Below, in pieces: positions 41,327 through 49,215 of a stretch of DNA of 59,940 nt. Within the stretch, counting starts at the first letter, position 1. Each line of letters starts with the position of its first letter. The stretch is from contig JAFXTN010000031.1 of the NCBI GenBank assembly GCA_017535785.1, positions 1 through 59,940 on the forward strand, read 5' to 3'. Under the pieces are notes generated by a model, which searched no databases, was not told the origin of the DNA, and worked only from the letters and a program-made list of their open reading frames with translations. The position numbers and the translations under genes were made by a program. The stretch is from Butyrivibrio sp. (GTDB lineage: Bacteria > Bacillota > Clostridia > Lachnospirales > Lachnospiraceae).

Positions 41327-42161
41327 AATTCTGAACCTCCTCAATAATGTTCTTTGGGGTTGATGCCCCGGCGGTAATCCCCACTAGTTTAACCGCTTTA
41401 GTTATATCTAAATGCAAGTCATCCAGTGTCTGAATAAAATATGTATCGGAACACTTCTTGCTGCATATTTCGTACAGTTTTCTGGAGTTAGAACTGTGCG
41501 CGCCTCCGATAACGATCATCACATCGGCCCTAGAAGCTATCTCCTCAGCCTCTGCTTGGCGTACTTCGGTAGCGTTGCATATAGTATTCACAATATTAAT
41601 ATTGTAACCGTTATTCCTAAAGATTTCAACGGTTTCTTGAAATTTATTCTTGTTAAATGTAGTCTGGGACACTATTGTGTAATCTTTGGTCTTGTCTCCT
41701 TCAAATTTTAAGGCACTTTCGGGAGAGTCGACTACGTAAACTTCGCCTTTTGAATAGCTTACGATCCCTTCGACCTCTGGATGATTGGCAGAACCTATAA
41801 CAATGATGCTCTTACCCTTCTCACTCTCTTCTTCAACGATCTTGTGGATCCGTTTTACGAAAGGACAGGTTGCGTCCATGATCTCAAGACCTGTCTTTTC
41901 AAGCTTCTCATAAGTCTCTTTTGTCACGCCGTGAGAGCGGATTATTATCGTTCCCTCGGTGATACCTTTTAGCTCGTCTGCAGACTCTATTACCTTCACA
42001 CCCTTTTTTTCCAGGTCGGAGACTACAGTCTCGTTGTGGATTATAGGTCCGTAGGTAAAAATATTTTGGCCGGACTTTTTATTTATCTCATCGTATACGG
42101 TCTCTACAGCCTTGGTGACACCAAAGCAAAAGCCCGCATGCTCGGCAACTACAACTTCCAT
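41307..42161 (-). CDS. ispH: 4-hydroxy-3-methylbut-2-enyl diphosphate reductase
   Basis: 284 residues. The last enzyme of the MEP isoprenoid route, making IPP and DMAPP, with a [4Fe-4S] cluster held by Cys12 (AGFCFGVT), Cys99 (DATCPFVKRIH) and Cys195 (NTICNATEVRQ). The active-site TQ/SQTT segment appears as VSQTTFNKNKF and the C-terminal motif as GITAGASTPKNII. It starts 48 bases after cmk and its end runs into rpsA. Confidence 0.96.
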   Translation of the reverse strand: MEVVVAEHAGFCFGVTKAVETVYDEINKKSGQNIFTYGPIIHNETVVSDLEKKGVKVIESADELKGITEGTIIIRSHGVTKETYEKLEKTGLEIMDATCPFVKRIHKIVEEESEKGKSIIVIGSANHPEVEGIVSYSKGEVYVVDSPESALKFEGDKTKDYTIVSQTTFNKNKFQETVEIFRNNGYNINIVNTICNATEVRQAEAEEIASRADVMIVIGGAHSSNSRKLYEICSKKCSDTYFIQTLDDLHLDITKAVKLVGITAGASTPKNIIEEVQNYVRRNF

Positions 42162-42209
42162 TTTCTTATCTCCTACCGTTTCCGGATAAAACTTATAACG
42201 GGGATATCA

Positions 42210-42869
42210 TCAGCCCTTATAAAGCGAAATGATCTTCTCTGCGACCTCATCTATCGTAAGCTCGGAGGAATCGATAAGTACCGCATCCTCTGCCTGCTTA
42301 AGAGGGGAGATGTCTCTGTGCATATCTCTGTAATCTCTGTCTATTATATCCTTCTCGATCTCATCGATATTGCACTTAACTCCCTTTGCGCTAAGCTCCT
42401 TGAATCTCCTGTCGGCTCTTACCTTGGAGCTCGCTGTGAGATATATCTTAAGGCTTGCCTTGGGAAGGACAACGGTTCCGATATCTCTTCCATCCATTAC
42501 AACGTCTGTTGTCTCCGCAAGCTTTTGCTGAAGCTCAACAAGTTTTTCTCTTACAATACCGATCGTACTGATGGCAGATGCCATGTTTCCGACTTCCTCG
42601 GTCCTGATGAGCCCGTTTACATTCTCACCGTTAAGGAGCACTATCTGCTCCCCGTTTTCATGCTTGATGGTGATATCGGCGCTCGTGCATGTCTCAGCGA
42701 TCTTTTCTCTTTCGTTTCCGCCGACACCTTCTTTTATCATGTATAAAGCCATTGCACGGTACATTGCTCCCGTGTCAACATATATAAATCCAAGTTCCTT
42801 GGCAACTTTCTTGGCTATTGTACTCTTTCCTGCTCCTGCAGGTCCGTCGATCGCTATCTGTTTACTCAT
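42210..42869 (-). CDS. cmk: Cytidylate kinase
   Basis: 219 residues. P-loop IDGPAGAGKSTIAKK near residue 6, the YVDTGAMYRA CMP-binding segment, GRDIGTVVLPKA and RADRRFKEL of the lid. It phosphorylates CMP and dCMP. The ATG at 42867-42869 is chosen because the P-loop begins at residue 6 and AGGAG precedes it; a longer frame to 42971 lies inside the neighbouring gene. The order flavoprotein-cmk-ispH-rpsA is typical of Lachnospiraceae. Confidence 0.96.
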   Translation of the reverse strand: MSKQIAIDGPAGAGKSTIAKKVAKELGFIYVDTGAMYRAMALYMIKEGVGGNEREKIAETCTSADITIKHENGEQIVLLNGENVNGLIRTEEVGNMASAISTIGIVREKLVELQQKLAETTDVVMDGRDIGTVVLPKASLKIYLTASSKVRADRRFKELSAKGVKCNIDEIEKDIIDRDYRDMHRDISPLKQAEDAVLIDSSELTIDEVAEKIISLYKG

Positions 42870-42888
42870 TTCTTTTACTCCTAAAAAA

Positions 42889-44196
42889 TCATATTTCTGC
42901 GGCAGATGTTCCGGCCAGATGTCCCGTTGACCAGGCAACCTGTAAATTAAAGCCGCCCGTCTCAGTATCAACGTCTATCACCTCTCCCGCAAAGTAAAGT
43001 CCCTTTATAAGCTTGGACTCCATCGTTGAAGGATTGATCTCTTTTACGTCCACGCCGCCTCTGGTTATTATGGCTTCGTTAAAGCTTCTCGTTCCGTTGA
43101 CCGTTATCGGAAGATTCTTAATGAGCCTTACGAACGAGAGCCTTTCCTCTTTGGTGATATCGTGAACAGGTCTCTCCGGATCTATCCCGGATAAGCGTAT
43201 CATAACAGGAACAAGTTTTGAAGGGAAAAGACCTCCGATAACATTTTTAAACTGTTTATTGAGTCCCTCATCAAAGTCCCTGAGCACCCTTGTATCAAGC
43301 TGCTTCTCGGAAAGCGCCGGCTTAAGATCCAGTAAAAGCTCAGCCTTTTTATCTTTTTCGTAGTGGCAGCTCGCTGTTAAGACAAGCGGCCCGCTCACTC
43401 CGAAGTGTGTAAACAGCATCTCTCCGAAGCCTTCGTACACCGGCTTTTTCTTTTTGGCACTCTTGCTATTATCTTCAGCTCCGTCTTTATTTGATAAAAA
43501 GAGCTTTAGTCCGACGTTCTTAAGTGACAGTCCCTGAAGCTCCCTGCACCAATCTTCCTTGGTCTCAAAAGGAACAAGCGAAGGTCTTGGCTCTTTTACC
43601 GAGTGCCCTGCTGCCTTTGCAAACTCATATCCGTCTCCCGTCGATCCCGTCGAAGGATAAGAAACACCGCCGGTGCAGACGATAACGCTGTCGAACTCCT
43701 CTCTCATTATCGGCGCGTCGCCGCCCTTCTTGGAAGAACCGGCCTTATCAGCATAGGTTATGGCACTTACGCTCTGGCCGCTCGTCTCAACGGAAAGGAC
43801 CTCTGTATCAAATAAGACCTTGACTCCCGCCTTTTTTACGGCGTTAAAAAGAGTCCTGATTATATCGGACGAATGGTCGGAAACCGGGAATACCCTGTCT
43901 CCTCTTTCAATCTTTAATCTGCAGCCGTTGCTTTCAAAAAAGTCCATAACGGCGGTATTGTCATAGTCATAAAAAGCGCTGTAAAGGAATCTCGGATTTC
44001 TTTTTACATGATCAAAAAAATCCGTCTGATCACAGGCATTGGTCACATTGCAGCGTCCCTTTCCCGTGATATAGATCTTCTTTCCGGGCTTTTCGTTTTT
44101 CTCAAAAATAGTGACGCTCACGCTGCTATTCGCAGCAGCAAGCGCCGCCATCATCCCGGCTGCACCGCAGCCGATAATTGCAATTCTTTTCATCAA
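42889..44196 (-). CDS. HI0933-like NAD(P)/FAD-dependent oxidoreductase
   Basis: 435 residues. The FAD-binding Rossmann motif IIGCGAAGMMAALAAA is at the N terminus; the family signature KKIYITGKGRCNVTN follows, then VVCTGGVSYPSTGSTGDGYEFA and the C-terminal YFAGEVIDVDTETGGFNLQ with the flavin site. This is the HI0933/YhiN family (related to BaiN), of unproven reaction. It overlaps the RpiR gene by 4 bases and precedes cmk by 19 bases. The ancient link with cmk-ispH-rpsA suggests a housekeeping role. Confidence 0.88.
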   Translation of the reverse strand: MMKRIAIIGCGAAGMMAALAAANSSVSVTIFEKNEKPGKKIYITGKGRCNVTNACDQTDFFDHVKRNPRFLYSAFYDYDNTAVMDFFESNGCRLKIERGDRVFPVSDHSSDIIRTLFNAVKKAGVKVLFDTEVLSVETSGQSVSAITYADKAGSSKKGGDAPIMREEFDSVIVCTGGVSYPSTGSTGDGYEFAKAAGHSVKEPRPSLVPFETKEDWCRELQGLSLKNVGLKLFLSNKDGAEDNSKSAKKKKPVYEGFGEMLFTHFGVSGPLVLTASCHYEKDKKAELLLDLKPALSEKQLDTRVLRDFDEGLNKQFKNVIGGLFPSKLVPVMIRLSGIDPERPVHDITKEERLSFVRLIKNLPITVNGTRSFNEAIITRGGVDVKEINPSTMESKLIKGLYFAGEVIDVDTETGGFNLQVAWSTGHLAGTSAAEI

Positions 44197-45122
44197 TTGT
44201 TCTTCTTTCTGAGCGGTTCAAGCATCATCGGATCGTCTGATGCAAAATCAATCTCGTCATTGAGATAAACCTGATAGTTGTTCCAAGTCTCCTCGAGCAT
44301 CTTAAGATCAGCCTTTACTTCATTGGGCTTTCTCATGCAAAGTGCGACAACAAGCGCATTGATAACGCTAAGCGGCGCCACAAGCGAATCCACGATGGAA
44401 GCCATCTCACTCTTAGCAAGGAGATTACAGGATGAATACAGGTTCATCGGTGAATGCACGGAATCGGTTATGGTTATCACCTTGGCATTCCTGTCATTGG
44501 CAAACTCCATACACTTAAGCGTCCTCATGGAATATCTGGGGAAGCTTATTCCTATTATCGCATCCCTGTCGCTTATCCTTATCATCTGCTCAAACATCTC
44601 GGTAACGGACGTTGTCTTAATGAGAACGTTGTTGCCTCTTATCATGTTGAGATAAAAATGAAGGAAATCAGCAAGCGGCTCACAGCTTCTGATACCGACG
44701 ATATACAAGGTCTTTGCCTTTAAAATAATATCAACCGCTGTCTTAAATGCCGCTACATCTATGTTGTTTATCGTATCTTCAAGATTGCTTATATCAGAGC
44801 GCAGAATAGTAGAGAGAATCTCTCCTTCATTGCTCTTTCCGAACTTGCGGCCCACCTTCTCAACGGAGCCGAATTTGTCCGTAACCCATACAGAAAGTGC
44901 CTTCTGAAAAGCGGGATATCCGTCGTATCCAAGGCTCATTGCAAATCTAACAACAGTAGATTCACTCATACCTACTATCTTACCGAGCTCCGCAGCCGTC
45001 ATGAATACAGCCTGCTCATAGTGATCGCAGATATATGTGGCAATGTTCTTCTTGCCCTTACTCATCCTTGAATAACATTCATTTATTCTGGTTATTACAT
45101 CAACATCGCTCTCGAATTTCAT
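44193..45122 (-). CDS. RpiR/MurR-family transcriptional regulator
   Basis: 309 residues. The N-terminal helix-turn-helix (about 1-80, with AELGKIVGMSESTVVRFAMSLGY) is followed by a SIS sugar-phosphate-binding domain (about 125-260: AKTLYIVGIRSCEPLADFL, DAIIGISFPRYSMRTL). Such regulators respond to phosphosugars such as MurNAc-6P or glucosamine-6P. It overlaps the TetR gene and the flavoprotein gene by 4 bases each. The polysaccharide genes starting at 45807 lie just upstream on the same strand, so it might control them; that is inference. Confidence 0.88.
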   Translation of the reverse strand: MKFESDVDVITRINECYSRMSKGKKNIATYICDHYEQAVFMTAAELGKIVGMSESTVVRFAMSLGYDGYPAFQKALSVWVTDKFGSVEKVGRKFGKSNEGEILSTILRSDISNLEDTINNIDVAAFKTAVDIILKAKTLYIVGIRSCEPLADFLHFYLNMIRGNNVLIKTTSVTEMFEQMIRISDRDAIIGISFPRYSMRTLKCMEFANDRNAKVITITDSVHSPMNLYSSCNLLAKSEMASIVDSLVAPLSVINALVVALCMRKPNEVKADLKMLEETWNNYQVYLNDEIDFASDDPMMLEPLRKKNN

Positions 45123-45670
45123 AGACTAAACGCCTTATATGCTGATTCAAGCATGGAAATTGAAGCCTCAGTATCAAGATCATAATCACCGGTAACGGCC
45201 ATACAACCTGCACCGTGAATAAAGATCCACATCTGCATGAAGAGCTGCTGCGCATTGGCAACGCCCTTGGCTGTAGCCTTATTGATCTCTTTAACGACAT
45301 TTTCCGAAGCACCGTTTACAAGATCGTACATTGTCTTGCCATCGTTTCCCTGCTCGGAAATGAAAAGAAGTCTGAAAAGATGAGGATACTTCTGTGCAAA
45401 ACCAATGTATGCAAGACCGAGGTCCACGAAAGGTACCTCGTGGTTCTTGTCGCACTCATTGTAGTAATCCTCGTAGTAAGCTGCTGCCTTATCATAAACG
45501 TCCTTTTTAAGCGCATCCATATTCTCGTAAATACGGAAAATAGGCTGTGTCGAACATCCGGCTGCTGCCGCGAGCTTTCTCGACGTGATCTGCTCAAAGC
45601 CTTCCTTTCTTGTGATCTTAAATGCCGCATTCACGATTTCTTTCTGCGTAATCGTAGCTTTTCTGGACAT
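45119..45670 (-). CDS. TetR/AcrR-family regulator
   Basis: 183 residues. The N-terminal HTH reads ITQKEIVNAAFKITRKEGFE and SRKLAAAAGCSTQPIFRIYEN; the C-terminal part is an all-helical ligand-binding region. It begins the row TetR-RpiR-flavoprotein-cmk-ispH-rpsA, with ATGA overlap into the RpiR gene. The ligand is unknown. The promoter upstream carries a dyad that could be its own operator. Confidence 0.88.
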   Translation of the reverse strand: MSRKATITQKEIVNAAFKITRKEGFEQITSRKLAAAAGCSTQPIFRIYENMDALKKDVYDKAAAYYEDYYNECDKNHEVPFVDLGLAYIGFAQKYPHLFRLLFISEQGNDGKTMYDLVNGASENVVKEINKATAKGVANAQQLFMQMWIFIHGAGCMAVTGDYDLDTEASISMLESAYKAFSL

Positions 45671-45724
45671 ATATACCCTCCCAACAATAATTCTTACCCC
45701 GACGGATGAGCGCCAAAGGTAATA

Positions 45725-45780
45725 GCTTTTTTTATAAAAGCATGCGTTATTATTTTACAAAATCAAATGTACACTGTCAA
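45725..45780 (-). promoter_or_regulatory. Promoter and possible operator of the TetR-RpiR-cmk operon
   Basis: Reverse-strand TTGACA (45775-45780) and TAAAAT (45752-45757), spacer 17, a near-consensus promoter. Just downstream, GCTTTT (45736-45741) and AAAAGC (45725-45730) form a dyad at the likely start of transcription, the usual place of a TetR operator. Confidence 0.6.
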
Positions 45781-45806
45781 CGGATTTTCATGCACAAAGA
45801 GACCTA

Positions 45807-47870
45807 TCAAAGCTCGATATCTCCTTCGATTCCATAGAAATCAACAACCCGTTTTTCTCCGCTTTTGAGCACTATTGTAACGGGGCCGTAGCCGCCGCAT
45901 TTTTGCTCGTCGGTGTATATGATGTCCTTAACAGGAAAAATGTCATCAATGCCGAAGTCCTCGTGACTTTCCTTGGTTATTACCTGAGAGATCAAAAAAT
46001 ACTTCTCATAGCCGTACTGTTTTTCTCTCTTTGTATTGGCGCAAAGAACGACAGACCTCTCGCTGTCAGGGTTTGTACCCACACTCCTTATCACCTCTAT
46101 CTCGTCCCATCCGTCAAAGATCGTGTAGCAAAGCTGCTTCTCTTTTCCGGTGTGATCATATCCCTTTAATATAACTGCCTTAAATCCGCCTTCTTCCTTG
46201 CATTCAACGATTGTCCCGTTGTCAGGGAAACCAAAGGCACCAAGCGTTATCGTTATAGGATTTCTGTACATTCGTATCTTGTCGGCACGCATTATTCCGT
46301 AAGGAACCGCAAAGTCAGCAAGATTCATTGCTGTATTCCAGTGAGTCTCGGTATTAAGCTCATAATCAAAGAACTGTCTCCTGTACAAAACACCGTCTTT
46401 TTCGCCGTGCCAGAAGGTCACGTTCGCCTTTAGTATCTTGTCGTCTTTGTTCTGAATCTCACCTGTTTTTTTATCGGTATATCCAATAACATACTGTTCG
46501 GATTCGACGTCTTTTCTCACAGCGCTTTCCCATGGGAACTTGGAATTATAGACGAGTTTGGAATAGTTCCACATACCGTGCTCATCCGATCTTTCTTTTA
46601 CGACCTTACCTGTACGCAGCTCCGTTATGCCGCTTGCTTCATGGTTTGCAAAAGAAAGAGCGGGACCGTTAAGTGTAGTCACCTTGGTCTCATTCTTTTT
46701 AAGCTTGTCCCAAGTACCGTTATTTTCTTTTGCCGTCCAGAATGGGTGATCAGCGGGAAGATGAAGGCATAGAAACGCCTTTCCAAGCCACAAAGGAGAC
46801 TCCGCGCATGAATAGCTCTGCACAAGAGGCGTGAAGGGGCCGTAAAATCCCAGCGTAGGAACGCCGTTTATGAGAAAATCATCTCTTGTAAGAAATTGCA
46901 AAAGAGATCCCGAACAGATCCTCCTAGCAATTCCCGGATCAGCCTTTGAATCTCTCATCATGAGATTGCCGTCAAAAGCACTCGTTGCGGCATTTCTGTA
47001 AATACCGCTCCTGCCCCACATATTTGTAAAGCCGTCCCTGTCAAAAAAGTCGGGATAGGTCTCCATCAGTTTATTGGAGTTTTCCTCAAACTTTCCTGCA
47101 ATATAAGGCTCTTTTTCATAGCCGTACCAATTGTTCCAAAAAGCCGTATACATGTTAAACGCCCAGCACGAATAGTAGTCAAAAGACTGCCCGTCCCGAT
47201 ACCAGCCGTCTCCGACATAATAATACAAGATATTCTGTGCATGATCGCGCATGATGTCTTCGTCGATCTCATATCCGTTCATGTACAAAAACGCAAGATC
47301 GAGCATATTGAAAAGGCGCCAGTTCTGCGGAACCGTATAGCTGTGCGCATAGTCAGAAAGAAATGCCGCGATCCTGTCTTTTTCTTCCTGTGTATAGGTA
47401 TCCCAGATCTCTTTTTTGCAGATAAAAAGACAGATCACGAGTGCCGCGGTTTCAACCGTCTGTTGGTAGATGGCATACTCATCGCCGTTTTCTTTTTTCA
47501 TGTCCGAATAGTTGTAGACATAATTATCATTGCCCGGCGTGACCGCGCGAAGGACCTGATCCTTGTAATAATCTCTGATATTTATCCTGTTGAGAGAAAG
47601 CGCAGGCTCCTCGCAGATTAAAGGCGCAGCAATGAAAAAAGATCTAGTGAGACCCTCAAAGATCTCTGCCTTAAATCTCCACGTAGGCGCATCCTTCCCG
47701 GGGTAAGTTACTTTTGTCTCATAGCGCGGCATCACTACAGGTTTATCCGCGCTCGCTATATTATCAAATATCCCTCCGAGGAGATATTTCGCAGCCTCTA
47801 TCCAGCTCTCTCTCGTAAGTCCCGTGTAGGGACTCAGCTCATAGTCCGTATATTTAGGTTCAAATACCAT
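45807..47870 (-). CDS. DUF2264 family protein (probable polysaccharide-degrading enzyme)
   Basis: 687 residues, no signal peptide, so cytoplasmic. The N-terminal part TRESWIEAAKYLLGGIFDN and WYRDGQSFDYYSCWAFNMYTA fit DUF2264, an (alpha/alpha)-toroid protein, followed by a beta-sandwich (about 400-687). Members of this family sit in loci for uronate-rich glycans, where some have been reported to act on glucuronides; the reaction here cannot be read. It is the downstream gene of a row with GH88 and heparinase II/III-like genes, with 48 bases before it. Confidence 0.78.
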   Translation of the reverse strand: MVFEPKYTDYELSPYTGLTRESWIEAAKYLLGGIFDNIASADKPVVMPRYETKVTYPGKDAPTWRFKAEIFEGLTRSFFIAAPLICEEPALSLNRINIRDYYKDQVLRAVTPGNDNYVYNYSDMKKENGDEYAIYQQTVETAALVICLFICKKEIWDTYTQEEKDRIAAFLSDYAHSYTVPQNWRLFNMLDLAFLYMNGYEIDEDIMRDHAQNILYYYVGDGWYRDGQSFDYYSCWAFNMYTAFWNNWYGYEKEPYIAGKFEENSNKLMETYPDFFDRDGFTNMWGRSGIYRNAATSAFDGNLMMRDSKADPGIARRICSGSLLQFLTRDDFLINGVPTLGFYGPFTPLVQSYSCAESPLWLGKAFLCLHLPADHPFWTAKENNGTWDKLKKNETKVTTLNGPALSFANHEASGITELRTGKVVKERSDEHGMWNYSKLVYNSKFPWESAVRKDVESEQYVIGYTDKKTGEIQNKDDKILKANVTFWHGEKDGVLYRRQFFDYELNTETHWNTAMNLADFAVPYGIMRADKIRMYRNPITITLGAFGFPDNGTIVECKEEGGFKAVILKGYDHTGKEKQLCYTIFDGWDEIEVIRSVGTNPDSERSVVLCANTKREKQYGYEKYFLISQVITKESHEDFGIDDIFPVKDIIYTDEQKCGGYGPVTIVLKSGEKRVVDFYGIEGDIEL

Positions 47871-47918
47871 AAATAACCTCCGCCTATTTTAAGCTTATAT
47901 AGCAATGTCTTTTCCGGG

Positions 47919-49061
47919 TCAAAAGATCTCAAGCGCGATCCCGGCAAGCTTCATCATTGCCTCAATGAAATAATAATCGCCGTATATGATAGACATATTA
48001 TGTCCGTCGCCGTGGTAGTCGACTGCGCATTTATTTAAAAGGTTATCGGCATCATCGCCCCAGCTTATCCTCTTTTCATCAAGAGTCTTAAGGAGCTTTA
48101 TCGCAGTATCCAGATACTTATCTGAAAGAGCCTCGTCCCCGACCGCCATAGAGAGCTCGATAAGGCCTGAAGCAGTTATAGCTGCTGCTGTTGAGTCCTC
48201 AAGCTCCACATCCTTTGGCTGTCTGTAATCTATAGGGATAAGATGTGAATCCGGTATCTCTGAGATAACGTAATCCGCGATCTCTTTTGCCGTATCAAGA
48301 TATTTCTCATCTCCCGTATATTTAAAGCTCAAGGTAAAGCCGTAGATCCCCCAGCTCTGACCCCTTGTCCATGAAGAGCCTTCGCCGTATCCCTGTCCGC
48401 CCGGCTTTCCGACGATCTCACCGGTCTCGGGATCAAAGATGATTATGTGATTGACCGATCCGTCTTCGCGCACGAAAGCTTCTCTTGCTGTGTCGGCATG
48501 CGCCCTTGCGATCATTTCAAATCTTGGATCGGTCGTCTCCTCACTTGCCCAGTACAAAAGAGGCAGATTCATCATGCAATCGATTATCGCAAAGCCTCTT
48601 CTGTCGACATCATCCCAGTTGTTCCACGCTCTTATGAACTTGCCGGTCATATTAAATCTTCCTGCCATGTTGGTCGCTGCAAGAAGCGCTCTGTTGTATG
48701 ATTCCTTGTTGTTAAAGAGCTTATATCTGCAGACCGATGTCGGAAGCCACTTAAAGCCGTTGTCATGATCCAAGCCCTCGATGATCATAAGATTCTCATC
48801 GAGCTTATCTTCAACCTTTATCGCCTCTTCCTTGTACATCTCATTTCCGGTGAGCTTATAAAGCTGCCACATCTCGCCGCCCCAAAAGCCGTTGGTCCAC
48901 CAGCAGATGTCTTTTCCGGATTTATCGTCGAATCTTCCGTTTTGATCGGTAGTATACGGAATCTTATCCAGGTTTCTCTTTGTAACGACCTCCATCTTAT
49001 CCGAGATCTTTCTAAGCGTTTCGTTAACCCACTGTTTTTCGCTGTCTGTAAGTATTCTCAT
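47919..49061 (-). CDS. Glycoside hydrolase family 88 (unsaturated glucuronyl hydrolase)
   Basis: 380 residues, no signal peptide. The (alpha/alpha)6 barrel shows GFWGGEMWQLYKLTGNE, WDDVDRRGFAIIDCMMNLP with catalytic Asp residues, and SSWTRGQSWGIYGFTLSFKYTG, close to GH88 enzymes that hydrate and release 4,5-unsaturated uronic acid from lyase-made oligosaccharides. GH105 (rhamnogalacturonyl) is the nearest alternative. The ATG at 49059-49061 follows GAAGGGAAAAAGC and fits the family start; the frame extends upstream to 49151 only by chance. An inverted repeat pair lies just upstream. Confidence 0.87.
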   Translation of the reverse strand: MRILTDSEKQWVNETLRKISDKMEVVTKRNLDKIPYTTDQNGRFDDKSGKDICWWTNGFWGGEMWQLYKLTGNEMYKEEAIKVEDKLDENLMIIEGLDHDNGFKWLPTSVCRYKLFNNKESYNRALLAATNMAGRFNMTGKFIRAWNNWDDVDRRGFAIIDCMMNLPLLYWASEETTDPRFEMIARAHADTAREAFVREDGSVNHIIIFDPETGEIVGKPGGQGYGEGSSWTRGQSWGIYGFTLSFKYTGDEKYLDTAKEIADYVISEIPDSHLIPIDYRQPKDVELEDSTAAAITASGLIELSMAVGDEALSDKYLDTAIKLLKTLDEKRISWGDDADNLLNKCAVDYHGDGHNMSIIYGDYYFIEAMMKLAGIALEIF

Positions 49062-49080
49062 GCTTTTTCCCTTCTCTTCA

Positions 49081-49140
49081 TGCATACCCCTATGCAAATT
49101 GTGGCGCAGAATCTTTTTATGATAATTTCCGCGCCACAAT
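49081..49140. promoter_or_regulatory. Two inverted repeats upstream of the GH88 gene
   Basis: Perfect 10-bp arms ATTGTGGCGC (49098-49107) and GCGCCACAAT (49131-49140) are 23 bases apart; next to them TGCATA-CCCC-TATGCA (49081-49096). The first pair has half-sites about three helical turns apart, as for a regulator that binds as two dimers or loops DNA. A substrate-responsive operator for the uronide genes is a reasonable guess. Confidence 0.5.
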
Positions 49141-49215
49141 AATCGTATCATTTTCTCGTTTTAATTTTGATGGATTTTCTTTTCAGAAAACATGACTTTT
49201 TTGATATTCACGCCT

